A DNA stretch of 64,000 nucleotides, taken from positions 45,694,352 through 45,758,351 of the forward strand of contig OX235270.1 of NCBI GenBank assembly GCA_944472135.2, in the 5' to 3' direction. Numbering within the stretch: position 1 is the stretch's first letter; each line of letters opens with the position of its first letter. This document shows, piece by piece, positions 23,479 through 35,726 of the stretch. The DNA comes from Trichobilharzia regenti. Taxonomy: Eukaryota; Platyhelminthes; Trematoda; Strigeidida; Schistosomatidae. The notes under the pieces were generated by a model. That model did not search any database, was not told where the DNA came from, and saw only the letters and a program-made list of their open reading frames with translations. The position numbers and the translations under genes are program-made.

Positions 23479-25379
23479 ATCATTGAAATGTAATAGCAAC
23501 CCCAATAGACGTCAGTAGAGTAAGTGAAAAGTATGTTGACAAAATAGTGGTTTCCACTAAGACATGTGAGTCTCTGATAAACTATCGGTGCAGATATTGT
23601 CAAGTAGAATATATTTTTTCAAAAGGAGGAATCACATTTCCTGTTACTTCCAATCATTTGCAAAAACTTGATATCATAAATGTTTTATATTAGCAAGAAT
23701 TATTATAATTAAAAACCCTAAGGTTTCAAATGGAACATACGGCTTAAACAACACATCTCCACTTTATCTTACTTTCTGCTTTTTTCTTCAACTGGGCCTA
23801 TGATTGCCCATAATCTTCCACCTCCTCCGCTCGCGATCGTCTCCACGTAACCCTGGCACGACCAACTAATCATTTCTACTCGGGTCCCACTCAAAAGACG
23901 GCCTGGCGTGCAATTTCATTCAGCGGTCTCCTCAGCTTCTGACCAATCCATCTCCATTTTATTCTATATATTTTGTAGGCAATAGGTTACTGGTTGGTTC
24001 GTTCCCAAAGTTTCCGGATGCCAGTTCTTTCAGGTTGGCCGTCTGATCTTAGTATCAAACTAGCGAACGCAGCTACTGATAAAAATCTGTAGCTGGCTGT
24101 TCGAAATGCTTCTCGTGACATATTGTGTACGTTTCTGACGAATATAAAAGAACTGACTAACATAATGTTGGTGTTGGTAACTCAAATTTTACTGTCTGTG
24201 CTGGGCAGTCCGGAAGATTTTCAAACCGATTCCGCGATGATGGAGGTCTGTATTGCATTTCCGACCTTGTCTGGTTTTGACATCCTCATCTGTGCTGACT
24301 GCGTGTAGTTGATGGTTCCTCGATAAGTGAAGGAAGTGACCTCTGTAAAATCTTCGGAATTGTTAATGAGTGATCCTTGTTGTTATTGGTTGTTTATTTT
24401 AATCACCTCTGTCTACTCTATGTTCATTTGAAGTCCTGTCTTCTCTGCTAGACTGCTTCTTTAGCCCAATTGTTGATTTTCGCCTGCACGTCTTCGAGTC
24501 TGTGAAATCCAGATGTTCTAGACACTTCTCTCCGGTCTGACACATACCTCTTTTCTCAATACCCTGACAAATCCGACGCATAATCTAGTCCACCGTAATT
24601 AGGAATAGGATCATGGTTGATAAAAGGCAGCCTTGTCTTATTCTTGTATTCTCTTCGAAGATTCCACTGAGTTTTCCATTGTGGATCACCTGACACATGG
24701 TATTGTCATATGGATGTTATGTGAGGCTGATGAAGATCTGAGCACTGCACGCCGTAGTGTTCAAGTAATTTCCAAATCACCTCTTTGTCAACGCTGCTGA
24801 AAGCCTTCTCGCAGGCGATGAAGTTGAGGTAGCGGTTTGAGTTCCATTCTATGCCTTGTTCGATGATGATGTGAAGAGTTGCGATTTGTTCAGTACATGA
24901 TCTGCCTTTCCTGAACCTAGTTTATTCCAGGCTGGCAGAGTTCGGTATCCAATGCATCCTTTATTCTCTCCATTATGACGCGACTCAGCATTTTACTTGG
25001 CTCAGACAACAGCAGTATTCCATGCCAGTTCTTGCAGAGGCCTAAGTAACCCTCTTCGATAGTTTTACAAAGCAGCCTTCCTTCCAGCCAGCAGACATCT
25101 TACATTCCATTCAAACCTTGTGAAATAATGAAGTCAGCATATCTGCTGCGGTATCTGGACCCGTTTTCAGTGCTTCTGGGGGAATTCCATCTGATCCTGA
25201 TGCCTTTTGAGGCTTCAGTTACATGACCTTATTCAAGATTTTTGCCATCTTTGGACTACCAATGTGCACTGGCAGGCTGTCTTGTGGCTGCTGTTGACGA
25301 TGTTTCTCGGTGAGTTGAAGGTGATGGTCGTAATGTTCGACTCACTGTTTTATTTGTCTCTCCCTTTTTTGGTGATTGG

Positions 25380-26640
25380 GTTCAGATTTCAGATTTTAGA
25401 TTTATTGGTTGAGGATAGAAGGCTTGCAGCCTATGTTAATCCTTTTCTAGTAGATTTCTGTGGTTGTTCAAACCCTTCTTGAACGAATCAGTTGAGGTTG
25501 CAGACACCACTTCTTCTGGGAGTCGGTTCCAAGAGTTTATGACTCGATGTGAGAACCAGTACTCAACAGCAATATGATTTCTCCTTGACTTTTGAACTTT
25601 CCTGCTATGTCCTCGAAGGTGTTCCGACCTGGTGGGAAGGAAAAGAGAGAATAGGTCAGATCCGTAGTCATTATTTAAAATTTTAAACATTGTGATTAAA
25701 TCTCCTCTCTGCCTATGGTATGACAGTGAGAAGAGATTTAAACTGTCTAGTCTTTCCTCGTATGATAAGTTAGCTATACCGTGAACCATACGTGTTGCCT
25801 TCCTTTGAACACTTTCTAGAATGTGTGAATCCCCTTTTAGACAGGGACTGGCGGCCTGGATGCAGTTTTCCAGTCTTGACCTAACCAGAGATGTGTATAA
25901 GGAGGTGAACATATCTCTGGTAATTCTTGTAAAGGCTCTGCGAATCGCCCATAAGGACCTGAAACTACGTGCAGCCACCGCGCGACAGTGTGCTGTAGTT
26001 TTTAAACCGTGGCTAACTATGACACCTAAGTCCAAGTGAGTCTGAACTGATGGAAGTGTTATTCCCTCTAGTTCGTAGGAGCTTGTGCTTGCTTGTCTAA
26101 TGCGCATGGTTGCACCTTTCACCACATTGATTGGGAGCATCCATTCAACGAACCACTCTGACAATTTGTTCAGGTCCTCTTGCAACGTGAACGTATCATT
26201 GTTGCCCTTCAGCTCTCTTTAAATTTTGAAGTCATCTGCGTATAGGACCATAGGGGAGTGGGTGAGCAGAGGTAACTCACTGATATACAGAATAAATAGG
26301 AAAGGACCGAGTACCGTGCCTTGTGGCACTCTGCTACGTACTGCTGTCCAAGAGGAGAGTTTTGAATTGATCCTAACCCTCTGCCTCCTATCTATGAGGA
26401 ATTCCCTGAGCCAGTCTAGTAATCTGCCTTTGATACCAAGACTTTCCAATTTCATGAGTAGTCTTTTGTGAGTTACTTTATCTAAGGCTTTACTGAAGTC
26501 TACGAAGACGACGTAAACGGGTCTTTTGTTGTCCTTTGGTTTGACTCAGCTTTCTTTTGCAGCGAGGAGATTTGACAGGCATAAGAGGTTCCTCCGGAAG
26601 CCATGCTGTGCTCCAGATAACAAGCTGCTATTTTCCAGAT
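25380..26640 (-). mobile_element. CR1-like non-LTR retrotransposon, 5'-truncated, inside RTE-2
   Basis: The minus strand reads LLSGAQHGFRRNLLCLSNLL at the 5' edge (about 26635), FVDFSKALDKVTH, IKGRLLDWLREFL, RVPQGTVLGPFLF and VLYADDFKI (RT catalytic box, about 26235-26221), then a second ORF block 26185-25436 with GVIVSHGLKTTAHCR, LVRSRLENCIQAASPC, ATRMVHGI and SWNRLPEEVV. This is the CR1/Jockey-like reverse transcriptase and its C-terminal region. A stop separates the blocks. The 3' end shows a repeated ATCTGAA-type motif (25381-25402), as CR1 elements often have short terminal repeats. RTE-2 sequence flanks it on both sides, so it inserted later. Confidence 0.83.
25436..26185 (-). pseudogene. 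CR1-like reverse transcriptase C-terminal ORF fragment
   Basis: About 250 codons are open on the minus strand. From the N-terminus: DLNKLSEWFVEWMLPINV (thumb entry), LGVIVSHGLKTTAHC, FTSLYTSLVRSRLENC, VQRKATRMVHGI, LSYHRQRGDLITMFKILN and NSWNRLPEEVVSA. The order and motifs are those of the C-terminal third of CR1-like LINE ORF2 proteins. The stop upstream in the YADD-containing block makes it a broken gene. It does not look like a host gene. Confidence 0.85.
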
Positions 26641-28852
26641 AAGCCATGATGCTTTTCTTGATAATTCTTTCCTTGAACTTCTTTTATAGGTTTCACCTGC
26701 GTTATTTTTTTCTTGGATGGAGATCTGGTTATCTGGTATGACGATGTGAGGTCTCTTTTCCTGAGCCCTGTCTGTTCTGCTTCAGCTGCCAGTGTCGAAG
26801 AATTACCTTTCATCCTTCCTCACACTCTTATTCAGTTCTTTATTCAGTGCAGTGAGAATTGAACTCAGCTTCTCCTTTTGTTGTCCATCTTTGCATCGAG
26901 TCATCTTCCCTTTCACCAACTTCCTCTGCTTGATTAGTTTCCGGGTAGGTATCCATTGAGAGCCATTTTTTGTTTTGCCGCGTTTTTATTCTTAAAACCG
27001 TTGTACGTGTTTCACTTAACAATACGTACAGAGAGTTCCAATGTTTTTCCACGCAGGTTTCCTCAGTGATGCCGAGTAGTGTCTCTGACTTTGCTCTGAT
27101 ATCTGTAATAGAAGTATCCCTTGTAGTTTCATTCTTTAGTTCCTTACTTGTGAACTTGAATTATTGCCTATCTGCAGTTGTTCAGAAGGATTCCAAATTC
27201 ACCTTGAAGGTTTCTTGAACAAGATGATGGTCTGAGTCCATATCTACCGCTTCCTCGACTTTGTTTCCAGTAGACTGCGTCTCCACTGTCTTGAGCAGCA
27301 TTGAGATGAAATCTATCTGGTTTGTCGTGTGTCCGTCAGGAGATATTCATGTTGCTTTGTGTATATCTTTGTGTCTGTACACGCTCCCTGCGATCACCAA
27401 ATTATTGAAAGCGCAGAAGTCTGCGAATAATTCTCCGTTTTCACTCATTTCGCGGAGCGAGAGCCTGTCGACCCATGATGAGTTCTCTTCGTGTATTATC
27501 TGCTTCCAGTTTGGCTTGCATTCATAGCGCTTATACGGATTTCGATGTCACCATTTGGGATGTTGTCCATTACTGCTTTTAGTTGTCTACAAAAATATTC
27601 CTTCTTTTCTCGCTCAGAGTTGTTTTTAGCACTGTACGTGGCATTGGATAATTGTAGCCTTCCTTCCTTCCTTTTGAGTTGAATCCTGCTATTATTACTC
27701 TATAGGAAGACATTGGTCCCCACTTCATTAGAGCTCTGACTGCAACTGGTGAAATCTTGATAGCCACTCACTGCTTTAGTGTTCTTTTGGCTGTCGTCTG
27801 GGTGACCGGAGTAGATTACTAACTCGCCAGGTGACAATTTTAACAGTCCACATCCATTCCATCTGCTCTCGCAAATTCCCAACACTTATATACCATATCT
27901 TCTCATTTTTGCCTACCTTAGCAGCCTTCCCAGCTTCGTACAATGTATGTACATTTCACGTCCTCATTCTTATTTTCGCCGTAATAGAAAGATACATCAG
28001 GCAACTGGCTTCTCGCCCGCTATGTCATTTCGTCTCTCAGATTCCAGCAAAGAATAAGTTTGTTTCTCAGTTGTTGTTTTTTTTTTGAATTTTCAATATA
28101 TATATCTTGTGCGTTGAATTAGCTGAAGCAGGCTGAATGGTTTGTGGTTTAGGGTAACCGGTCCCTCGCCTAGCCTTCCCACTTTTTCCGAGTGCAGGAC
28201 TGGCTAGAAAACCGACAAACTAGTAAACTAGGGAAGGTTACAGTCAAGTATATTTTCGGAATGATAGTATTCATTCTAAGCTAGAAGCAACTAAATATAA
28301 TTTCTGTTGCCTCACTGATTTAGAGTGATATTCGGTTTTGCATTTTCTCCTTTTCTGAAGAGTTGTTCCGAAAATAACTGGAACAATTTCCGGGTTTACA
28401 TTATCATGTTATTGGGAAAAATAAAAGATTTCGTCAAATAATAGATTAACAACATTGAAAACAAATTTGAAACGAATCATAATAAACATTAGTAGAAATA
28501 TAAGTGATCCGTAAAGGCAATAATAAAGAAGATTCATTTCCGCCCCTTTCATGCATTACTATATACACTGAGAAGATTAAGAAAGTCAATAATTGGGCTG
28601 AAGAGAACTGCTAAAACAAGCAAAAAGCATGGTACAAATAACGCAATAGAATTTGATCACTTGGTAAATTCACATGAAATATACGAACGGAATACCAGTA
28701 AACTCCAAATTAAAAGACGTAACTCTGATGCACTGAATGGTCTTTATGAAGTTATTAGTACACAATAAGTAAATAAATGGCATTAGCTACGGTATTCAGA
28801 GCAGTTACATGGCTTAAATAATCGTGTTTTTAGCCCTTGTGTAATATTTTTC

Positions 28853-29437
28853 AGGATTTCATCATGAACTGACACCGGTTAGAGAACCATTGGAAATCAG
28901 AGAATACTGGACAGCTGTTTCTTCTTAGTTTGGAACTGTTCAGCAGCATGAACCTACTGAGGTTCGAATCCAGGACTTCTGGTTACAAGATTAGTCAGGT
29001 CGTAGACTACTAGGTCACTGGGACCCGATCCAATGATCGATGAATTCCAACTTCTACCAATTCACGATACGGAGCAACCACTAGCAAATGTCTCCAGCAA
29101 ATAATTGTCCTCACACCCAGTTTGCTGTATCCCACTAGTGTGACGTCGTGAGCAGCAGGGTACAGCAAACTGGGTGTGAGGACAATTATTTGCTGGAGAC
29201 ATTTGCTAGTGGTTGCTCCGTATCGTGAATTGGTAGAAGTTGGAATTCATCGATCATTGGATCGGGTCCCAGTGACCTAGTAGTCTACGACCTGACTAAT
29301 CTTGTAACCAGAAGTCCTGGATTCGAACCTCAGTAGGTTCATGCTGCTGAACAGTTCCAAACTAAGAAGAAACAGCTGTCCAGTATTCTCTGATTTCCAA
29401 TGGTTCTCTAACCGGTGTCAGTTCATGATGAAATCCT
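28853..29437. repeat. perfect 277-bp palindrome of family C units
   Basis: The arm 28853-29129 is the reverse complement of 29161-29437; comparing them by eye over the full 277 bases I find no difference. A 31-base loop (29130-29160) separates them. Each arm contains a family C unit: CTTGTAACCAGAAG, the B box GGATTCGAACCTC, the tail GTTCATGATGAAATCC, and an outer-to-inner extension (GGACAATTATTTGCTGG) not seen in the other copies. Transcripts across it would fold into a long double-stranded hairpin. It lies about 600 bp beyond the RTE-2 leader in intron 1. Identity this high implies recent formation or conversion, or possibly an assembly artefact. Confidence 0.93.
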
Positions 29438-30029
29438 AAACCCAATCAAATCTCTTCAAACCAACACTTGAATATCAATCTTTTTTCTTCATTTCACTAA
29501 AACATCAGTTAAAATATACGTTTTTAATCGTTGTATAACGTTTAAGCTTTTTCATCACTCTGCTTAGATAATATATTCGATTTTCTTATTAATTTAAACT
29601 ACTAACATTTTTCATAAATTTGATAGTACGTTACACAAATAAGACAGCATACTGTGACTCATACTTATCATATTCTGTAGCATAACTTTTGTCATTAATC
29701 CAGATATAAACAGGATCAAATAACTGTATAGAATGCATTAACTACGCATGCAAAACATGAACGTTACCCGAAATGAGTACATCATTTATAAATGAAAATC
29801 ACATTCCTTAAAAAAGTCAAATGAACCCATCTAACTAGACGTTTGTATGGTTCAAGAAGTAATGTTTATTTTAACATTAATAAATGTATAACTGACTGCC
29901 AGAACAGTGGTAATAAAAGGCTTCCAGAACTTTCGTATTTCGTAAACACAACAACACCTTTTTCTCTGTTTATCTTAAATAAAAGGCTAACTACTCTTTG
30001 TAAAAATTATATTTGTAAAATCTCAGCGA
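29438..30029. other. intronic sequence, nothing recognised
   Basis: AT-rich with short ORFs only. Confidence 0.45.
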
Positions 30030-30235
30030 TATTGAAATGAGTAATTCCAACGTTTCGTTCGGCATTCTGGTCCGAACTTCTTCAGGGAAATTAATCGAAA
30101 TTAACATAACAGGTTTATATATAAAAGGAACATCTTTAGTTTTTAAAAGCTTTGTCCAATCATGATTTATAAAACAAATATTAACAAGTATAATGAACAA
30201 AACTGTACGAGTTGTGATCAAAATTTGACCTCAGA
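30030..30235 (-). mobile_element. possible Penelope-like or related retroelement terminal fragment
   Basis: The minus strand reads CCCTGAAGAAGTTCGG, a 9-base loop, then CCGAACGAAACGTTGG. The GTTCGG/CCGAAC hairpin followed by CGAAACGTTGG is a pattern common at termini of PLEs and other animal retroelements. No coding remnant accompanies it, so the assignment rests on this motif alone. Confidence 0.35.
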
Positions 30236-32062
30236 CTTACAAATATTGATCTACCTTTGTTAAACTCTTTAAACACAGTGTGTATGTGTGCGGATAAACA
30301 GTTGTAAAACGATGTCTTAACGTCTCCATAAGTAGATATAGACAGTCAGGAAACTTTGACCAAGTAGTATTAGTTAGTGATACATATCCATTCTTATTTA
30401 TTAATCAGGATTTCCTATGCGTCAGCTAACATCACACCTTCATGTCTGTTCAAACTGTTAGTATCTAGAATTTTATGATTAGACGTATTTTCAAAATTAT
30501 GGTGTTTAGGATTAGAATGCATATCCTAAATTGGTAGCTGTCCAGTCACCTGACAACTTCAGTAGGTCGTATAAAGCAGCTCAATTTTCAGAAAGAAGAC
30601 AAAGTAATAAGTTTGACGGGGTTGTTCAACTAAACTCTAATTTTTTACAAATGTCTACTTCTCACTCGGTGCCCAAATATTTTAGAACTATTCTGTGAAA
30701 TCTTGACTACAGTTCATTTGATCTAACTACTCTTGTTTCGAATTCGACCGAAATCAAAGAATGTTTTAACCGATGATATTTAATTCGATTATTCTGCTGT
30801 TTCCCTTGAGAAAAGTAATTAGGTGAGGATGTGTGGAAACTTTTCGAAAGAGTATTCGTCTACTAACTGATAGCAAACTTCCAGCCTCATGACCTATTTC
30901 ACATGTTGTTGCATCTTTTTTTTCCTAAATTGGTGTACCCAGATTACATTATATAGAACATTAACTAAGGTCTCACACTATCAGAAGCAGGCATTTGTAT
31001 AATTGTATTGTTTAAATGCATATGACAAACCTACATTTGAAATAGTCAATTAGAAAAATTAACAGAATCCATATTTTTCAAAAAATACAGGTGCTAACGG
31101 AACAGATAATATGGCAGTGTGTGCAATCATCAATCTAATGTGCATACAAACTGAATTCAGCTGAGATGAAAACCCACGAGGAACCGTTTCGGAATAAGAT
31201 CATTTTTTTCATTATATAAACAAAACTACCATGTCAATCAGAATCAAACGAATTCCTTTCTGTTGATATGATTAAATGTATATATATATAACTTTCCGAA
31301 GGCCTTCAATGCGCTTTTATCAAATAATGATAATCTTGACGCACTAAATTCCAATATTTTTTTCATATTTTTTTCTGATTTGATTTCCACATTGTATTTT
31401 GTTTTCTTGAGCCAATACCAAGTTACATCTTTATGCCTAATTAGTGACTGTCTTTAGGAAGATTGGAAAATAGAGATTTCAGAAATAAGGTAAATGATAT
31501 TTATTTGCTAACGATTGTATTCAAAGACCTCTCTTACTTTTTCTATACAACCTCGTTTCACATTATGTAGGTAGTTGAATTAACGGCAATTCTGACAGCT
31601 TGTCTATTAAAATGTAGCAATAAAAATACTTTTCTTTTTGTGAATAATTCTAATACTTTTGAAACGAAAACTGCAGTTCCGACAAACACCATCAAGATTT
31701 ATATTGGCAGCCGCATAGGCGCCTACAAAGTAAACTGTTTGGAATTAATTATAATTCTATTTAATGAAAATAAAACGCAGTCTGATAAATAAATGAGTAA
31801 ATTAAGAAACAGTCTGTTTAACTCATTGGAGTGTAACGGTAGAACGCGTAAATGTGATTCCATGGTGCACAAATTTAGCAAGCGTCCTCAGTGTAAATAG
31901 TCTTAAAATGATCTTAACTTCACAGTATTATTATTACACATCTGTGAAGCGCAATAGAACAGGAATATTTATGTGTTCAAATGATCAATTCTGTTGTTGT
32001 ACTAATGTATGGTGCAAATAAACTGCAATGTTCAGTTAGTATGCGTGACTTCATTCTTTACC
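30236..32062. other. intronic sequence, nothing recognised
   Basis: AT-rich with a short (TA)n at about 31279-31290. No repeat family or exon was recognised. Confidence 0.45.
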
Positions 32063-32356
32063 ATTTATTATTATTATTGTATCCTTTAGTTCCTAGAGGA
32101 ACATAGGGCTTCAGCTGCGCACCTCCATTGCCTTCGGTTTTCTGACAACTTTTTCACCCTGCTCCAGGTCTGTCCACATGCTTTCATCTCCTCCTCGCAT
32201 GACCTCCTCCAAGTCACCCTTGCACTGACGACTGACTCGCCGCCTCCCTTTCGGGTTCCACTCGAGGGCTTGTCTAGTGATGTCACTTGATGGTTTCCTC
32301 AGCGTATGGCCAATCCATCTCCATTTTTGTTTCTGCCTATTTGTTTCACCATTTAA
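32063..32356 (-). mobile_element. RTE 3' end, 5'-truncated
   Basis: A TTATTATTATTATTG tail (32065-32079) starts the minus-strand element. The peptide VTWRRSCEEEMKACGQTW and then RRQWRCAAEALCSSRN is almost identical to the end of RTE-1. Truncated near 32356 within the KQIGRKK block. It is a young copy of the RTE-1 subfamily. Confidence 0.88.
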
Positions 32357-32360
32357 CTTG

Positions 32361-32758
32361 TTATTATTATTCCCTTAGGATGCAAGTGGAAAACAGTGCT
32401 TCACTAGCACACCTGTAATTCACCCTGCTGTCTGCAGTCGTCTTCTCGATTGGGCTCCATGATTGCCTATAAACCGCATTCCCTCCTCACACGATCTCCT
32501 CCGTATCACTCTAGGATGTCCAACTCGTTATTCCCTATTCACTTGTCATCCGAAGACCTGGCGCGTGATATCACTCAACAGTCTTATAAGTGCGTGTTCA
32601 GAGAATCTTCATTTCCTTCTACATATTTGTTGAGCTATAGGATCTTGGTAGCCTTGTTGTCAGAGACATTTGTTGGTAGTCCCTTTTGACCGGTCATCTG
32701 ATCTTCAGTATACAACTGAAGAAGGCAGCTGTTGAAGAAAGTCTACAGCCTTTGTAAA
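32361..32758 (-). mobile_element. older RTE 3' end, 5'-truncated
   Basis: A second minus-strand RTE tail begins at TTATTATTATTCCC (32361-32374), directly after the previous copy. It carries degenerate counterparts of the RTE end, for example CACACGATCTCCTCCGTATC and GACCTGGCGCGTGATATCAC. It is much more diverged than its neighbour. Confidence 0.72.
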
Positions 32759-32799
32759 GATGGCATGCCAAACCAATGAACCATTTAGGAAGAGGAAGA

Positions 32800-34262
32800 A
32801 AGGATACTTATTCAGACTACCAAAGAAAGGAGACTTAAGTCAATGCAAGAACTGGCGTGGAATTATGCTCCTGTCCATCCCAAGCAAAATATTAAGCCAC
32901 ATCATCTTAAAGAAAATCAAACACACCAACCTGAATGAAAAACTTCGACCGGAACCAGCTAGATTCAGTAGAAACAAGTCATGTATTGATCAAATCGCCA
33001 CACTACGGATCATCAATGAACAAAGCTTGGAATGGCAGTCACCTCTCTATCTCAACTTCATCGACTCTGAAAAGACCTTTGACAGCGCCGATCGAAAGGT
33101 CATTTCGCAACTGTTTCGCTACTACGGGGTCCCACCGACAATTATACATCTCATTCAACAGTTGTACGACAATGCTGGATGCCAAGTAATCCACAACGAG
33201 AAACTCTCGGAATCCTTTGAAGTGAAAACGGAGTAAGACAAGGCTGTCTACTATCGCCAATGATTTTCCTGATTGCAGTAGGTTGGATAATGCGACAGAC
33301 AACGGGGAATGAGGAAACAGGCATAAAATGGACTCACACAAAAAAAGAACTTGAAGGATCTGAACTTCGCCCTTGATGATATATGTCTGATTTCCCACAA
33401 ACTGTAAGATATGCAAGTGAAAAGCAACAAGCTGGCAGAAGAAGCATCCAGAGAAGATAGGACCACCTTCAAGTGAACATAGACAAAAGAGAGGTGATGA
33501 AGATTCTTGGCCAACACCAACAGCAACAACAACAACAGACAACAATCAGCCAGCATGAATGGGAGAAGTCTGCGAGAAACAACCTCCTTTAACTACCCAC
33601 CGACCTGGGAAGCATCGTTTCAACTACAGGCGAACGGACCTGACGAGGATATCAAAGCCAGAATCGGAAAAGCAAGACAAGCTTTCATTACTCTCAACAA
33701 GTCTGTGTGGAGGTTAACAGCACTCACCATCAAAAATAACATCCGGATTTTCAACTCCAATGTGAAGTGAGTCAGTCAGTGCTACTATACGGATCAGAGA
33801 CTTGGCCAGAGCGTCATAAACAGCATCTCAAAGAAACTTCAGACCTGCATCAACAGCTAGTTGTCTTCGCTCAATACCACTCAAGATCATATGGCCGGTC
33901 AGAAAAGATCAGAAACAGGGTGGGATCTCTGGTAATGAGCCAACCAACTCAGCAGGAACCGATTGTGAAACAAATAGGCAGGAAGAAATGGAGATGGATT
34001 GGATTGTGGCCATACTCTGAGGAAACCATCAAGTGAGTGAAATCACTAGACAAGCCATAGCTCGAGTGGAACCCGAAAGGGAAGTGGGTGGCGAGTCAGT
34101 CGTCAGTGTGAGGGTGGCTTGGAGGAGGTCATGTGAAGAGGAGACGAAGACATGTGGGAGACTTGGAACGGGGTGAGAAAGTTGGCAGAAACCTGAAGGC
34201 AATGGAGATTCGCAGCTGAAGCCCTAAGTTCCTCTAGGAATGAAAGGATATAATAATAATAA
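32800..34262 (+). mobile_element. RTE fragment, 5'-truncated, with many small insertions
   Basis: The copy starts within the reverse transcriptase (FRLPKKGDLSQCKNWRGI) and runs to the 3' end and an AATAATAATAATAT tail (about 34248-34264). FIDSEKTFDSADR, VIHNEKLSESFEV and YGSETW are recognisable. Many insertions of 2-8 bases, often duplicating adjacent sequence, break the frame; examples are GTGAGTCAGTCAGTGC at about 33767 for GTCAGTGC and AAGTGAGTGAAATCAC at about 34030 for AAGTGACATCAC. Several of these are shared with the copy at 60255-61462. The FADD region reads as a disrupted FALDD. Confidence 0.9.
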
Positions 34263-34649
34263 TATAGAAGTCCCATTTTGACAATAGTGTTGAAAATCCA
34301 AATCTTACCCTGTTTAAACTTAGCTTAACCTATTTATTTTTTTTTTTTTTTTGACAAATGTGACTTGATGAATTTGCCAATCGGCATTATTCACGTATAC
34401 ATGTTTACACTAGACAACTAATGTAAAAAGAATTAGAATTCGTCCACGTAATAAGTATATAAAATAATACATTTAAAGTGCTATTTGACATTATTTGGCA
34501 TAATCGACTATAACTTCTCACTATATGTAATTCATGTCATCAAGGTTTATGTATCTCATTTCATGAAACTCTCTAAACCCAAAGGGTTAACTGAATTATG
34601 ATATACTGGAAGAAACAAGCTGTGTTCGTGGAAAATGCCCATCGAAACA

Positions 34650-34931
34650 TTAGATTGAAAAAAAACAAGAAGCTGAACAAAAATATGTTTTCCGCGATTT
34701 CATTCTCAAAAGCTGTACAATCACATTTATATAGATTAGTTTACATGGATACAACTATTATTTATTTAATTCCACATAGTAACGAGGGTGATAATAATTT
34801 TCAACTTGATATGAAAGTTTGAAGGTACGAATATAGATTACAAGAGGCTTCGAGATAAGATTACATAGGATTGGAAAACAGTTACAACATATACAAAATT
34901 AATATTTGATAACTGGAGAAATAATTTTAAA
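34650..34931 (+). repeat. left arm of a 280-bp inverted repeat (PLE-B)
   Basis: Reverse complement of 35727-36007 with few differences; for example CACATTTATATAG here versus CACAATTTTATAG in the complement of the right arm. It contains GAAGCTGAACAAAAATATG and GATAACTGGAGAAATAATTTT. Probably the inverted terminal repeat of a Penelope-like element. Confidence 0.9.
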
Positions 34932-35009
34932 GTCAAATAAAAGGTGGTATTTATTTATCTGAATCTGGAATTCAGGAGAGACCTAGCAGCAGATATCCTT
35001 AAAAGCAGA

Positions 35010-35350
35010 ATCTTCAATTTTTTCTGAAAAAGACTTTTCTGGCAGCAAGTCTAAAAGCGATATTCTCTAGCCGCCCACTACTTCGAAGCAACGGGAAGAA
35101 CAGACGTTCGAATATGACCAGTTCAATGTGCATATATCAGTTCACCTGCTATTGTGGATCTAGGTACATAGGTCGTTGTATGCGAGTCTTATCAAAACGT
35201 GTTAGAGAACATCATCCAGCATGGTTACAAAGACGAGGTACTGGTTCAATCAGAAGTGCAATAACTGAACACCTCGTCAATACCTGTCACAGAGCTATGT
35301 GTTCTAAAGAAACTAGTCCAGCCTTTACAACTACCATGGGCCTAGTTCGG
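35010..35350 (+). pseudogene. PLE GIY-YIG endonuclease fragment between inverted arms
   Basis: The frame open from about 35114 reads SSMCIYQFTCYCGSRYIGRC, then VLSKRVREHHPAWLQRRG and SAITEHLVNTCH. CIYQFTC.C.SRYIGR is a GIY-YIG nuclease core with the two Tyr positions and the following Arg; ITEHL is the later conserved block. Just upstream (35030-35110) a degraded lead-in reads like LKAIFSSRPLLRSN, paralleling FFAAELRLIFSTKP of the minus-strand PLE at 63.4 kb. After about 35350 the similarity stops and AT-rich sequence follows to the right arm. The reverse transcriptase is absent. Confidence 0.8.
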
Positions 35351-35726
35351 GTATGTTCCCTTATCCTTCAGTTTTTTGTTTTATTCTCTGTGTGCAATTT
35401 TTGTCTTTGTCCTCATTCAATTCATCCTATTTTTGCAGTTATAAAATCAGTTATTTTAAGTTTGTTTTCCATGCTCCTCCTGATCACACTTTTAATCCGT
35501 TTAGAATAACCATTTTACAACTATATTCTAATCCTGTGTAATTTTTTGTTCCTATGCCTCTTGTAATCTATATTCATACCTCCCAGCTTACATTTCAAGT
35601 TGAAAATTTTGATTTCAGTTTGTTTCCATGCTCATTTTGTTCACATCCGTAATTTGTTCTATCCCTGCGTCTCTAAGACTTTTGTAATTCATATCAAGTT
35701 GAAAATAATTTTCGCCTTTATTCGCC

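Larger units (their letters stand above)
23698..28255 (-). mobile_element. old RTE retrotransposon (RTE-2), split by a CR1-like LINE
   Basis: The minus strand contains the full RTE order: leader (28255-27960, beginning CCTTCCCTAGTTTACTAG), endonuclease (about 27960-27050; ICESRWNGCGLLKLSPGE, YSGHPDD), linker (27052-26650; KTRQNKKWLSMDTY, TQVKPIKE), then after the insertion the reverse transcriptase (25375-24300; GIPPEALKTGPDTAADM, and a NFIAxEKAF-like block near 24810) and the tail (24000-23755). The 3' end is near 23700, next to TTATTATAATT. Stops and frameshifts abound. It is far more diverged than RTE-1 and represents a different, older subfamily. Confidence 0.82.

Noticed and set aside
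30040..30090. Hammerhead-ribozyme-like core on the minus strand: CTGAAGA, a GTTCGG/CCGAAC stem, then GAAAC
   Set aside because: There is one extra A between the CTGANGA box and stem II, and no stem III with a cleavage triplet could be placed. PLEs in other animals carry hammerheads, but this one does not meet the core rules by eye.
29991..30221. 76-codon minus-strand ORF as a small protein
   Set aside because: It overlaps the putative retroelement terminal motif, and its translation shows no domain; more likely chance.
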